DNA of 64,000 bases from Hermodice carunculata (GCA_964020975.1 OZ026626.1:11041060-11105059); one strand, 5' to 3'. Positions 23,154-34,617 are shown, numbered from the stretch's first letter. The notes: generated by a model not told the origin, from the letters alone. A program made the numbers and translations.

Positions 23154-24107
23154 TATGTATATATACATGTTAGGATACATATAAAATATATTTCTATACT
23201 AGTATGCACATTTGTTTGATCAAATACTTTAGAGAAATATTACCCATATTCAAAATTTCAATGCAACAATGAGAGCAAAGTTAAATACTACAAATGACAG
23301 AGATTTAAGAATTACCAAAACATCAACATTCATCTTCCAATATCAATATGAAAAAATAAATTTCAATGCTCACTTGAATCAAACATTTACCCATAAAGGT
23401 CAACACTAGTGCAATATTTCGTGATTGCTTATTAACATAGCTCACGTTTCATAAACTTGCCGCAACATAAAAGTAGATAAGAAGAAAATAAAAATCTTGG
23501 ATTTATCTCATGAAAATCCCGCGCCACACTGAAAAAAATGTCTTGTTTAAAAATAAGACATTGCGACCAGATTAGCTAATTACAAAGACAAAACCTTATA
23601 CCAGTAACTATTTTTCTGTGTTGACTCCGTCCCAGTTGAATAGCCCAGGTGGTACAGGACGACCTAGTAATGACTATGAGCATTGTTGAGTTGTTTGTCA
23701 GGCTGGCAGATGGAGTGAGTGTGTTTTTGTGGATAATAATGTTGTTTTTTGAAGATTCAAATACATGTATATTTATTGAAAGTTGATGTGGTGATTGAGA
23801 TAATATCCTTTTTTTTTTGTTTTTTTGTTTTGAAATATGGGACAGGCTGGCCATCATAGAGGGCCTGGCCTGACCTGACCTAGTCTGACCAGACCTGCAT
23901 ACTGTAAATCTGAGCGAGAACAATGAATGGCTTACACTATTGTCATGCTAAGCATTTTGATATTAGCATGAAGACTTGTTTATCATGATTAAGGGTATAT
24001 AAAAAAATCTGGTTGCCATGCTAGAGGACAACTTGTATTCGAATCAATGCTGGTGAAATAAACTGGAAACAAACATTTTGGAAAGGTATACGTTTATGAA
24101 GGGGTGT

Positions 24108-24295
24108 AAGGGGGGGGGGGTCAGTACGCTGGTACAGGTAATAATTTTTGTAGAGTACGTAGTAAGGAAAATAAAATCTTTCAAAATTTTGGATAGTACG
24201 AAGTACGTAAAATAAGAGGGCTTCCAGTACGCCAGTACGGTAAATAAAGAGCCCTAGTACGCCAGTACGGGGAACCCCTCCCCCCCATCCCGTTT
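24108..24295. repeat. GTAC-rich repeat with G-run and C-run ends
   Basis: CAGTACGCCAGTACGG and variants occur near 24122, 24228 and 24256, between a G-run (24111-24120) and CCCCTCCCCCCC at the right end. The mirrored ends suggest a small fold-back element; no target duplication is clear. Confidence 0.5.
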
Positions 24296-25535
24296 ATGTG
24301 TCAAGCTAACAAACACCTGTTCTGAGCTCTATTACTCTGTGTGACGTCATAGCGCAATAACATGTGATGTTTGCCTGGTAATACGATTTTATCAGATATT
24401 AGACCTATATTTCTTGTTAATAAAATCAAACTACTGGATTGATAAGCTTAAGTGCCAGCTGTCATAATATATATAGCCATTGCAAAGCACACCAAAGCCT
24501 GCGGAAGCGGCAGATTGTGTACAATTGAAAAGTACATACATCATATTGCCTTAATTGTTGTGTCATACTGGGTATCAGTGTATTTCTTCTGGGACTACCA
24601 TGTACATGTAAACACACAATTTAATATCCCATTTTGTGCAAGAAAATTTAAGTGGCTGGAGTTGTGGTACAAGAGGTAGAGAATACGCATCCTCCATCAT
24701 GTAATGACCTTGTCTGCCGTTATGAATTCAATAAGAATGATAAAGAAACTCCACAATGTTATTGCTGCTATTAGCAGTGGTAAAGGAAAATATTGTGACA
24801 GAGATCAGTTCAAGATATGGGTTAATAAGTGATAGAGAATCACGGAAGATATGTTTGTGTAAGCAGTTTTGAAATCAGAAATCAGTTCAAAACAGGATCA
24901 ATAAGGAACCAAGTGTGTGTGTGTTCGTAAAAGAAGTCATACAGTTGCTGTCAGCAGTAAAACAATACTGCTTTTTATCGCAGGTTGTGAGAATAGATAG
25001 GTAGAAGATAAACACAGCTCAGCAATATGGCTGACTCAGTGGCACTCAGCACAGATAAAGCTTATTTAGTGTTGCCAACCTACCAAACTTAAAATCCGGG
25101 ATATAAAAAGTAAAATCACGGGAGATTGATCAATTAATATGAAATATAGAAGCGAAATATTAATGAATTTCCTGGAGATGACTCAAAAATCCACACTTTT
25201 CAAGTATTTCAATGAAGTTTAAACCAACAAGGAAGCAGAATTGAAATATATTTACAGTCAGTATAAAAAGCACGATGAAGACTTGCTTTATCAGAGTGCT
25301 GCATTAGCTATATCATGCAGCACATAAATACCAGTTCTCCCCCATTTATGATTTCATCGCTACAAAGCTTTTTCCTGATCCTTGATAATGATGTATTTTG
25401 TTTTTTGCCTGTTATGTATTATCCTGTGTAGTTCAGCCTCTAACAATGATCAATCAATAAAGGTGAAGTCCCTGTGATAAGCTTTGCAATCCACGTACAG
25501 GCCAACTGGCTTCTAGAATGTGACGTTTGGTCTGT
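24296..25535. other. No gene recognised
   Basis: AT-rich sequence with short ORFs. A tRNA-like stretch near 24665 was considered and rejected. Confidence 0.5.
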
Positions 25536-25590
25536 GAGAAAGCGAACTTGACTCAAACAGTGCCAAATTTTATTACCGAGTCAATAGCTT

Positions 25591-25624
25591 TTCTCGGCAC
25601 GCATTGGACGCAATGCACGCCGAG
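25591..25624. repeat. Inverted repeat TCTCGGC...GCCGAGA
   Basis: TCTCGGCACGCATTG and CAATGCACGCCGAGA are imperfect reverse complements around GACG. It is the palindromic core of the surrounding MITE copy. Confidence 0.7.
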
Positions 25625-25696
25625 ATAAGATAAGATAAGATAAGATGAGATGAGATGAGATGAGATGAGATGAGATAAGATAAGATAAGATAAGAT
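25623..25696. repeat. (GATAA)n(GATGA)n(GATAA)n microsatellite
   Basis: About four GATAA units, then about six GATGA units, then about four GATAA units. The variant block is internal and nearly symmetrical. Confidence 0.95.
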
Positions 25697-25859
25697 TTCA
25701 CGTCATGGGATATTCTCTCTGGAACTATAGGCATGCTGGTACTTGAATGAAAGACCTTTTTACGAGGAATACAAATCTGGCATCCTTATTATAATTCAGA
25801 CTAGTTTGACCTAAGTAGATCGACTTTATTCGCGCTTGGCACTCAAAGAATCAGACAAC

Positions 25860-27760
25860 GTCCTGCAGGGGTGGTGCGTAACCCAGGCTGACTTGAACTA
25901 GTTTAAAACTGTATAAAAATTGCCGTTAAGAGTATGCCCATTGAAAAGTAAAAAGATCCTTTAGTTTAAATTTAAGTTAGAAACATGTCTTTGGTGTGAG
26001 AGTGAGGGTGAGAGTGAGGGCCGGCGTAGTTGGTAGGACACATAGTCGCCAAGAACTTAGAGAGATTGTCTTCTGCATAGGTCAAGCCTCCACTTTATAT
26101 GGAAAGAGGTTGTAGTTGTTTTATGTGGCAAGAGTGCCAGGATTTGAATTGCAGACTCTGTGTGCTGGTGGTCAGGCAGAAAGAATGTGGCAGTTGGTGG
26201 CAAAAGTTCAAGTGGCAGACACTGGCAAAGGAACAAGGGCTACCTTTCATGTTGAACTGCTCAACAAGTGGGTCATATTTGGCAGGTGGAAAGTGACATC
26301 GTTTTGTTCTACAGGCAAGAGTGACATTTATTTTATATGGCTTGAACTTGGTGCATTTTGAAAAAACACGTTAATTGAAAGACTCTCATTGAATTTGCCT
26401 GCATCGTGGCCATTCGACCGTTGACCTAGTGAAATTTCAGTGACACACATGGATTGAATTGTGTAATTTCGGTCATGGATTTTTTTGGCTGCAGCCTGTT
26501 TAATGTTATTAGTGTGATTGTCCATCAATACTTTCAGTAATGCACTTGTTGCTGCAGCAGTAAACCTTGACCTTTACTCGCGCTTTCATCTTTATCATCA
26601 TAAAATCATAAACAATTTGGATGGCTGAATCCTTGTGCACACCTTACTAAGTACCTTTTGGTTGTGATGGAAGCCTACAAACATGTCAATTTTCAACACT
26701 GTGGGCATTTATAGTGATGTGGCAAACTGTGCAAGGTTTGCACATTTTCACTTGGTCAGGCCATGGAGGAATAAACTAGATTTATTCCTCCATGGTCAGG
26801 CCAATGTAATATAGGGCAAACTCGCTATAATGACACCATCTGTTCCCTTAGAAATGTGTCAGATAATTATATATGTCAGATAAATGAATCAAACAACAAA
26901 GAAAATGTACTTTTGCCAGTCAAAACTTGTGTCATTTTAATGAATATGTCGGTTATCTTAGTGTCGTTTTAATGAGGTTTCACTGTATGCGACATTACAT
27001 TGTAGCCAGGTTCTGAGTTTTTGTAGTTCTTGCCATACCCGCCAGAGGGCGGGTTTATGCAATAAAGTATTTCTCTCTGTGTTAATCATATATTTGACTC
27101 AGTGCATGCACGGATGCATCAATATTGCTGGGTGACGCGAAGCAGCATACTTTGCGAAGAGTCCAACTGACAAGAGTGAGGTTAAGAGCACTACGGTTAT
27201 ATGGTACTGAGTGTAGATATGTGTGAAATTTTTAGCTACAAATTGTAAATCTCGGAATTGAGAAAATGGATCCCACTCAGTTTTCAATCTTGATGTGTGG
27301 CATCGCAAATTTAGTAAAAGGACTGGATGCGCATCAAATGCAACTTTCTGCCACTTAAGAGAAGCAATGGTAGATAACCCAAAGAATTGACAAACCAAAG
27401 GGGCTATGCAAGCAGATAACTCCATGTAATCGCAAAGTGCCAAACAAGCAATTACTTATATGACATGGCGCTCTGTCTGCTGGGGACAATGGATACCTGA
27501 TCTATATTGTTAGTCACAGCACTTGTGCCACTATACATCTTGACGCACAGCACAATTTGCCAGCACCAGTGCTCCAGGGTGACCTGTTCCTTTTGGGACC
27601 AAATAAAGGCACATTTTGATTTCTCGTTTGTCTATGGATGAGTAAGAAAAGCTGAGGGTATATGTTGGGCATCTTTGTGAGTAAGAAGAGGAAACCCGTG
27701 GCCCTGTATATTCATTGTTTCAGCAGGTTTTACCTACTTCAAGGTCAGGTGTCCCCCACC
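25860..27760. other. No gene recognised
   Basis: Holds one hairpin (26761-26795), a CCGCCAGAGGGCGGG palindrome near 27038, and ORFs without recognisable content. Confidence 0.5.
26761..26795. repeat. Perfect 15-bp inverted repeat
   Basis: CCATGGAGGAATAAA, 5 nt, then its reverse complement, with GGTCAGG repeated directly on both sides. Confidence 0.85.
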
Positions 27761-27766
27761 ACAATG

Positions 27767-27925
27767 TTAACTCTTTCAGTGCCAACTGTGACTAAAGTCG
27801 AACTACATGTAAGTAAGTGGTATGAATTATAATAAGGGTGCAAGGTCCATGTTCCTTGTAAAAAATAACTTTCATTCAAGTACCAGCATGCCTGTAGTTA
27901 CATACAACAATATTTACATTCAATT
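27767..27925 (+). mobile_element. TTAA-family MITE copy, partial
   Basis: Begins TTAACTCTTTCAGTGCC, then ACTAAAGTCGAAC and CATTCAAGTACCAGCATGCC, TGTAGTT. Same block order as 35396-35600. The right end and the palindromic core are missing or too diverged to place. Confidence 0.6.
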
Positions 27926-27961
27926 CAACTTTTAGCATTGCAAGTATAGGGGACAGCCTCG

Positions 27962-28014
27962 TGTGTTATGAGACCATAACACATGAGCTTTGTGTGTTAT
28001 GGGACCATAACACA
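27962..28014. repeat. Tandem palindromes TGTGTTATG-N-CATAACACA
   Basis: Two 22-bp palindromes, 31 bp apart: TGTGTTATGAGACCATAACA and TGTGTTATGGGACCATAACA, each plus CA. Their arms are identical. Confidence 0.85.
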
Positions 28015-28326
28015 TGTGTCCCGCCCACATTCCAATAAGCCACGCCCACCTGGTTTACGGAACTTAACACTTGATCATGCTGGACAAATCAGTTTCTGGT
28101 CGTTTCTCGTAATTCTATGTATCAAATATCTAAATTTTGTGTAATTGAGCAGAAACATTAGGAGGGAAATGTGGGAACTTAGTAGATCCGAAGGCGAGTA
28201 TCTGTAGGAAACGAAACAGTGTGTTGTCCCGTTAAACTACATGTATACTAGTGTGTGCCTTAAAGTATTTCAAGGCATGCCTCATGTCTCCATTTTAGGG
28301 GCCTTTTCATCGTAATATATTTATAA

Positions 28327-28647
28327 ATGACAGTTTTTAATTTTCAAAAAGGGACAAAACGTGGCAATTTGCATTTGACATCACACATTGCTGACACTTT
28401 TGGTGCATCGATGGTTGCTCTGAAGACTGAAGGTGAGGCTTTAGCAGATTGGTTTAAAGCAAATTGCATGGAAACAGACAAACTTCAGGAGCTTCATGTT
28501 GGCAAGAAAACACAGGACATGAGAGATGACTTCGGTATCCCCAAGATACACTTTCCGTATGAGAACCACGTGAAACGTCTTGGTTTTATATTGACTAAAT
28601 GCAGAACGTTTCTGTTCCTATTTCTCAATAGGAACAGAAAAGTGTAA
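28327..28647 (+). CDS. Unidentified exon-like ORF
   Basis: I do not recognise the product. The stretch from about 28350 to 28590 has a protein-like composition: LHLTSHIADTFGASMVALK, then EGEALADWFKANCMETDK and DDFGIPKIHFPYENHVKRLG. No membrane segment or signal is seen. The flanks are AT-rich, with a weak splice-acceptor-like TTTTCAAAAAG before it and no convincing donor after it. The terminal FILTKCRTFLFLFLNRNRK looks non-coding. It may be a stray exon, a retrocopy fragment or part of a transposon; I found no partner exons nearby. Confidence 0.3.
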   Translation: MTVFNFQKGTKRGNLHLTSHIADTFGASMVALKTEGEALADWFKANCMETDKLQELHVGKKTQDMRDDFGIPKIHFPYENHVKRLGFILTKCRTFLFLFLNRNRKV

Positions 28648-28799
28648 TATCACATCAGTGTTTTCAGATACATCGTCACTCACCTGACCTTTACCTGCAA
28701 AAACACAATAAATCAGGCATTTATTATGCCAGAGTGTAAGTTTTGTCAACGTGTATGGATGTACTGTGGTGCCACAAATGTGACGCTTCAAGCACTTCA

Positions 28800-29008
28800 T
28801 TGAGCCTTATCATTTTTACAGATATTGTAAAAGCACGAATATTAAGCAAAGCTGACATCTGTTCACTTCAGCTCAGATGACGAGGCAAATGGCGATGGAG
28901 ATATTCAAAATTCCAAATGGTGAAAGACGAATATTTGAAGTACCCTCTAAAACTAAAGGTTCAAGATACTGCTTAGCAATTATTTTTGAAATACCCTCGC
29001 TTAAAAAA
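28800..29008. other. No gene recognised
   Basis: Short spacer between the exon-like ORF and the dispersed repeat; nothing distinctive. Confidence 0.5.
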
Positions 29009-29155
29009 GTATAGACCCATTTCTTTTACATGGATTGCGAAACAGGCCAGGCCTATATTAATTGCTCTCCTTGGCACAGATGTTGGCTTATACTTTCATA
29101 CCTACTTGTGTGGTGGAGGAAAGCAAAGGACTGGGAGAAATCCACCGTGCACAGT
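29009..29155 (+). repeat. Dispersed repeat, copy A (pair with 34618-34760)
   Basis: Begins GTATAGACCCATTTCTTTTA and shares CATGGATTGC, AAACAGGCCA, TCTATA/CCTATA, CTCTCC and CTACTTGT blocks in order with 34618-34760. Probably a transposon or SINE fragment; the class is unknown. Confidence 0.75.
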
Positions 29156-29451
29156 CAAAGCGGTAAGGACTCTTTCCACTTGCACCCTCACTTTAGATAA
29201 GATAATATGGCAAACAAGCTTCAGACAGAGTTGCACCAAAATTTGGAAACATCTCCCAGAACATACGTGATTTGCCCAACATCTAGGTTGCAGTATAAAT
29301 ACATGAGCTTGTCAACAGGGGATTTGGTACCCATATTAGTGTATAAGGCGTAATCATATTCCATGCTGTTCAATGAAGTTTAGTAAAAAGGTTTTAGTAA
29401 GCAACATTAAACGTTATCATAACAATGGCTGTTAGCCACCCCTGAGGGTAT

Positions 29452-30321
29452 TTGATTTTTATACAGGTCTTGCTGATAGATAATTCTGTAAAACAATGCG
29501 GTAAGGATACTCCTATCATATTCCTTCATTTTCCTTGTTACAATTCCACTTCTTTGAGTCCATGGCCACGTTGTCCATTGATAGATAATTCTGTAAAACA
29601 GTGTGGTAAGGACACTCCTATCATATTCCTTCATTTTCCTTGTTACAATTCCACTTCTTTGAGTCCATGGCCACGTTGTCCATTGATAGATAATTCTGTA
29701 AAGCAATGTGGTAAGGATACTGCTATCATATTCCTTCATTTTCCTTGTTACAATTCCACTTCTTTGAGTCCATGGCCACGTTGTTCATTGATAGATAATT
29801 CTGTAAAGCAATGTGGTAAGGATACTGCTATCATATTCCTTCATTTTCCTTGTTACAATTCCACTTCTTTGAGTCCATGGCCACGTTGTCCATTGATAGA
29901 TAATTCTGTAAAGCAATGTGGTAAGGATACTCCTATCATATTCCTTCATTTTCCTTGTTACAATTCCACTTCTTTGAGTCCATGGCCACGTTGTCCATTG
30001 ATAGATAATTCTGTAAAGCAATGTGGTAAGGATACTCCTATCATATTCCTTCATTTTCCTTGTTACAATTCCACTTCTTTGAGTCCATGGCCACGTTGTC
30101 CATTGATAGATAATTCTGTAAAGCAATGTGGTAAGGATACTCCTATCATATTCCTTCATTTTCCTTGTTACAATTCCACTTCTTTGAGTCCATGGCCACG
30201 TTGTCCATTGATAGATAATTCTGTAAAGCAATGTGGTAAGGATACTCCTATCATATTCCTTCATTTTCCTTGTTACAATTCCACTTCTTTGAGTCCATGG
30301 CCACGTTGTTCATTGAGCTGA
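29452..30321 (+). CDS. Tandem-repeat ORF, 8 x 35 residues
   Basis: A 289-codon ORF made almost wholly of eight copies of a 105-bp unit starting at 29475, 29580 and then every 105 bp. The unit encodes LIDNSVKQCGKDTPIIFLHF, PCYNSTSLSPWPRCP, so each has three Cys. Six sites vary among units. Four changes are silent in this frame (CAA/CAG, TGC/TGT, GAT/GAC, AAA/AAG); two alter residues (Pro/Ala, Pro/Ser). On the minus strand the same changes mostly alter residues and one makes a stop. There is no evident signal peptide. TTTTTATACAG before the repeats could be a splice acceptor. It may be a minisatellite that happens to be open. Confidence 0.35.
   Translation: MIFIQVLLIDNSVKQCGKDTPIIFLHFPCYNSTSLSPWPRCPLIDNSVKQCGKDTPIIFLHFPCYNSTSLSPWPRCPLIDNSVKQCGKDTAIIFLHFPCYNSTSLSPWPRCSLIDNSVKQCGKDTAIIFLHFPCYNSTSLSPWPRCPLIDNSVKQCGKDTPIIFLHFPCYNSTSLSPWPRCPLIDNSVKQCGKDTPIIFLHFPCYNSTSLSPWPRCPLIDNSVKQCGKDTPIIFLHFPCYNSTSLSPWPRCPLIDNSVKQCGKDTPIIFLHFPCYNSTSLSPWPRCSLS
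29471..30316. repeat. 105-bp minisatellite, 8 copies
   Basis: Units differ by at most a few bases, so expansion is recent. Units 5-7 are indistinguishable; variants cluster in units 1-4 and at the end of unit 8. Confidence 0.97.
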
Positions 30322-30726
30322 GCATTGTACTGATTTACTCTACCCTTTCCAGCTGCACATACTCACGTGATTGTTCTATTGCCACTGAAAACTGCCAATC
30401 AAACATATGGTTGCCTGCAACTTGTTAACGTTTCTTGGACACACCCGTCCTTGCAGTGATTGTGACAGTTGCACCGCTCAGGTTAACAATTTACTCTTAT
30501 CGGTTGATGGTGTGTATCGCGGGTTCCTTTATATATCCCTGTAACCAAACTTTTCGAAGTTTTGAACATATGTTAGGTTTACAATGACTTTCAAAATTGT
30601 TTCAGACAACCCCGGATTCAGATATTACGTGTGGTGAAGTGTACATCTCGTGAAAGCTAACAAACTGAAAAGTCTGTGAAAAGCAACTTAATAATGCAAA
30701 GATTATGGCAATGTTTACCTAACAAC

Positions 30727-30955
30727 TTGTGGCAAGCCCTAAACAAAACATATATTTGCACCTTTAGACTGTTTGAACTAAGTTGACACACAGGACACAC
30801 GTTATACTTGGTTGTTGAATTTACATTAAAACACCTGCTGTGGCAAGCCCTAAATAAGCAAATACATTACTGTATATTTGCACCTTTCGACTGTTTGAAA
30901 TAGTTGACACACATGAGGCATGTTATTCTTGGTTGTTAAACTTACATTAAATTTC
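30727..30955. repeat. Tandem duplication, about 112 bp
   Basis: CAAGCCCTAAA, TATATTTGCACCTTT, GACTGTTTGAA, GTTGACACACA and CTTGGTTGTT occur in the same order from 30733 and again from 30845. The copies are diverged. Confidence 0.8.
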
Positions 30956-31237
30956 TTGTCTCTCACTGGCATGAATTATGTTAACATAAGAACAAAATGT
31001 GTTTAAGGCTCAATGTATTTACAAAAAATGATACAATCTATAGATAGCCTGTGTTTGAGACTCGGCATATATACAACCAAAATAAGAACAATTTATAGAT
31101 AACAATTGAAGCTGCGGTAAAAAGTGCAATTTTCTGCTCCTCTTGCATTCATCAAATTGATTGAACATAATTTAAGCTTTTGCTGAATTTTTGAATCTCA
31201 AAAGGAGTATGATTCCGTTACACAAAGTGGACAAGGA

Positions 31238-31579
31238 TCACAGTCCTGTGGGAGCATAGAGGCACCAGAAGATAGATGCATACCCCCAGGGGTGGCGTGC
31301 CGAGTTCTGGCCATCCTTGGGACCAGCAAAGCCCGACTTTGAAGGCTGGCTACCTTCATTTACCGGTTTGTTCCCCAGTCTCTCCAACTGCTGCTGCTGC
31401 TGCTGTGGGCCACACATAGCCATTGCGTGCGGCTGGGAGGAAGCCAATCCCTTTGCTGAATTGGCATTCCACAGCAAAGCCTCATCCAGAGACTTTTGCA
31501 GCTTCTTTTTGGCCATATTGTCCGCCCTCCCGGGGGGGGGGGGCACAATTCCTTGACTGAACAGCCCTGCACCCACCAC
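31238..31579 (-). CDS. Unidentified Gln-rich ORF
   Basis: 113 codons on the minus strand with NMAKKKLQKSLDEALLWNAN, then SSQPHAMAMCGPQQQQQQ and SGFAGPKDGQNSARHPWGYA. The composition (Gln run, Lys-rich helix, Pro/Gly segments) is more protein-like than its surroundings. The frame appears to extend upstream past 31600 with one stop. A C/G run at 31532-31541 encodes four prolines. I cannot name it; a remnant of a mobile-element protein or a gene fragment is most likely. Confidence 0.3.
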   Translation of the reverse strand: MVGAGLFSQGIVPPPPGRADNMAKKKLQKSLDEALLWNANSAKGLASSQPHAMAMCGPQQQQQQLERLGNKPVNEGSQPSKSGFAGPKDGQNSARHPWGYASIFWCLYAPTGL

Positions 31580-31599
31580 ATCCAGGGGCAGCTAGTAAG

Positions 31600-32085
31600 C
31601 ATCTCCCTTTACAGCTGTGAGCAGGGTGGCCACCGAGAGGAACACATTACAGGGCACTAACTTGAAATTGGCATCTAAAGTAATGGCTCCTATAAACTTT
31701 AAAAACAACGATTACTTTAATTTAAGTTTTGAATATCCCTGTTACATACGTTTTGAAAATAAAAGTAAATGATGTGAGTCAAAGTTGTTAAAATCAGTGC
31801 ATACTCTAGCAAAGGCAATTAACCTTGACACATAGACACCACAAGCTAGGCCAAGTGGAAAATTACTTTTCCTTAGCTTCTTTTAATTCCAAATCATCGT
31901 GGTATATTTCTGAAATGTATTCTCTTAAGTGTTTATTATTGTTGCTTAATAGATCACCAATATTGCTAAATGTCACCTCAAAACATTTATGATGAAGTTT
32001 CTTTTCTTTTGACAGCTTTACCAGAAATTATACGCGAAGTGAAATAAACAAATAAACATAAATTGGCCAAATAGGTGCACAATTG
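31600..32085. other. No gene recognised
   Basis: AT-rich sequence. Codons that may extend the preceding minus-strand ORF reach about 31660. Confidence 0.5.
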
Positions 32086-32089
32086 GTAC

Positions 32090-33090
32090 CCATTAGAACA
32101 ACAATTGTCTGTCTAAAGATGGAATCTCCAAAATTGACATATATGATATCAATCAAAATGTTCAACTCAACGAACTAATCATATTCAAATGCAGACTGGC
32201 ATCCCTCATATCCTGCCAAAGTATGCACCTTTATAAGTTATGGCCATTCTTTGAAGGTTGTTTTTGTCATACATTTTATATATGAGACTTGATACATTCT
32301 TTCAAATCGGCATGAGGAATAGTTGTGTATTCAGTTGAAAGTCCCAAAATGAAATCTGTTTAATAGGTCAACAATTATCTGTACTCATAAACAATTCAAG
32401 ACTAGCTGGAACATGACCATACAGAGAAAATTCTGGACATTTACCTAAGGTACATCTCCACTAAGTTTGAAGGGAATCTGACAAACGGTGTTGAAGAGGA
32501 AGTCAAGAGTGTAAATCATCATTCACAATACCTATTGACTTGTATAATAATCAACAGGAAGGTGTGCATTAACCTGATGTGTATCTAAACTGAGAAATTC
32601 ATTACAAATCTGGAATGCAGAGTATTACTTCCTAGCGAAGAGCTATATTTCACCCTTTCACAAGGTGCATTTGTGCCATTCTGTCACAATTGAAATGGCA
32701 CAGAAAAGCCGAAAGAATCTTTAGCGCACAAAATTTAAAAAACATAATGAAATCATAAAAAAGTAACAATTGCTCAGGTGTAACCAATTGAGCAAATCGG
32801 GAAGAGATCCCACAGTGAGGTCCCTACCAGGTTTGAAGGGAATCTGGCATATGGTCTTGGAAAAGTCCGAAGTACGAATTATTGCAATCCTCATTGACTT
32901 GTATAGTATGGGAATGCCTGTATTTACCATCAAGTATCTGAACAGTTACTGAAAAAATATTGTTAAAATCAGGGATCCAGCATATCACCAACTTGTGAAC
33001 ACTTTAGTTAAACCCTTCCAAAAGGTACACTTTCAACAAGTTTCATTACAATCTGTGGCATTGTTTTGGTGTAGTCAAAATAGCTTTAAA
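32090..33090. repeat. Diverged tandem repeat, about 361-bp period
   Basis: GTTTGAAGGGAATCTG occurs at 32466 and 32829, ATTGACTTGTATA at 32535 and 32896, and ACCCTTNCAAAAGGTNCA at about 32650 and 33011, all 361-363 bp apart. A third, weaker unit may precede 32450. Confidence 0.7.
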
Positions 33091-33099
33091 CAGGGATGT

Positions 33100-34145
33100 G
33101 CTATAGATGGACTGCCAACGGGAGCGCGAATCCCTTTAGTGGTCAACTGGGCGCGAGGACTACACAGCGTGTTCAGTAGCACCGCTCAAGTTAATCCCCC
33201 CTGCTCAGTCCGATTGTTGTTCCATCTATGTTTCCGCGTTCGGTTGTATCGGGTTACTTACATCAGGCTTACATCGGGTGTGCTTTTGTACCAAGTTCCA
33301 AACCGGAGAGTTTAATGCATGCGCAACCAGTCTCATCGTTTGAATCAGAACCGTGCTAGTCCATCGATGTGTTTTTCGTTGAAATCGGTCGATAAAAGGG
33401 CTGGTTTTTGCATTTATTCTGTCCAAAATGATGCAAAGTTAGACAACTTGCGTGCGTAATAATAAAATAAATTATAATTCTAACCATGTTGAATGATAAT
33501 TGTTAAGATACCCTTCAGTATAACCAGTCCTAGGTCAACAGCTACCCGTGACCTGCCCAAACCATGTCAAGGAACATTGTTGATTCATTATTTCTCTGAG
33601 CATAAATTGGTTAGGGGCAAGAGGAGGAATCTATACACTTGTATGCTCAGCATGTCTATATACACTTATAATTGCTTGCATGAATGATTGTGCAAGAATT
33701 GTCTTGGTCTTTGTGACGACGGTAAAATACTGACCTTGCGTATTTTGGGCTTAGGAGTCACTGCAACTAAAGATGAACTGAGATGCATGCCTTTCCTTCC
33801 ACAGGATGGTCAGTTGAAAGAAAACTTAATTTAGTTTGATTGAAGTTACCCTGTGATTTTGGAACAAGGTCAAGTCAACTCATATGCAACGATTTTCAGT
33901 GGACCATCAGTAACAAGATGTAAAGTTTAGCCTTTTGATCCTAAGAGTCAAAACATGCAAGATATAACCGAATGTACATTTATAATATAGATCACACTCA
34001 ATGGCAAACCATTATCAACTTATGACAGTTGAATATGCTTGTACGTTATTGTTTATGCACGTCCTGTATTGTTATCATTACTTGCGATGGGATTTACGCT
34101 CACTTGTAAATTAGCTTTATTCATCCGACCTCAATGTGATGAGTA
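33100..34145. other. No gene recognised
   Basis: Short ORFs on both strands with no recognisable content; composition is more GC-rich at 33100-33330. Confidence 0.5.
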
Positions 34146-34148
34146 GAA

Positions 34149-34351
34149 TTAACCCTGTCCTCCTTGAATTAAGACTGAGTCAACAGCTTTTGACAAAAAG
34201 CTGTTGACCTGGGGCATGTGATCTTGATAAGTCTCATGTACAGTTCTCAGTCAAAATGTTTTTCATGACTGTTGAAATTAGTTGAAAACACTGAAGCAGA
34301 CGACATTTGACCACCAGCCGGTTTTGGCCGGTTTGAGGAAGAAAGGGTTAA
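34149..34351 (-). mobile_element. TTAA-flanked palindromic MITE, copy 2
   Basis: Lies between TTAA at 34149-34152 and TTAA at 34348-34351, with ends TTAACCCTGTCC and GGAAGAAAGGGTTAA. It is the inverted, diverged counterpart of 51827-52075, sharing ACCGGCCAAAACCGGC, GTCAAATGTCGTCTGCTTCA and TGTACATGAGACTTATCAAG on the minus strand. The hairpin GTCAACAGCTTTT / AAAAAGCTGTTGAC (34179-34206) is shorter than in the other copy. TTAA duplications and CCCTTT ends suggest piggyBac-type mobilisation. Confidence 0.8.
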
Positions 34352-34617
34352 GGGTTTATGACATGTCCCTATGCATTACAACAAATAGTGTAACATATGC
34401 TGCAGTGAAATACTTTATTCACAGAGAGTGTAATATTTGGATTCAGCATGTCTCAGAGATCGTTGTTGTCATTTGTGAGGCAAAAATCTTTATCTGAAAT
34501 GCGAAATCATAGTTGAACTTACTGAACTCAGTGTTTGACCCATAAGAGGTCATTTTCTGTGGAGCAAAATTAGTAAGCAGTAAGTACTATATATATCGCT
34601 GATGACAACCACTATAA

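Larger units (their letters stand above)
25540..25855 (-). mobile_element. Diverged TTAA-family MITE copy
   Basis: On the minus strand this carries GAGTGCCAAGCGCG, AAAGTCGATC, CATTCAAGTACCAGCATGCC and TATAGTT, then the GTCAATAGCTTTT block, in the same order as the copy at 35396. A pentanucleotide run has grown in its palindromic centre. Its ends are not sharply defined. Confidence 0.55.

Noticed and set aside
22957-23219. Phe/Leu/Ser-rich ORFs on both strands
   Set aside because: Translation of a CTTT microsatellite.
26010-26170. Possible tRNA-derived repeat (CAGGATTTGAATTGCAGACT)
   Set aside because: Only one promoter box is plausible, and no cloverleaf can be drawn.
29785-30264. 159-codon minus-strand ORF (MKEYDRSILTTLLYRIIYQ)
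   Set aside because: Shadow of the 105-bp repeat; variable sites are mostly non-silent here and one gives a stop.
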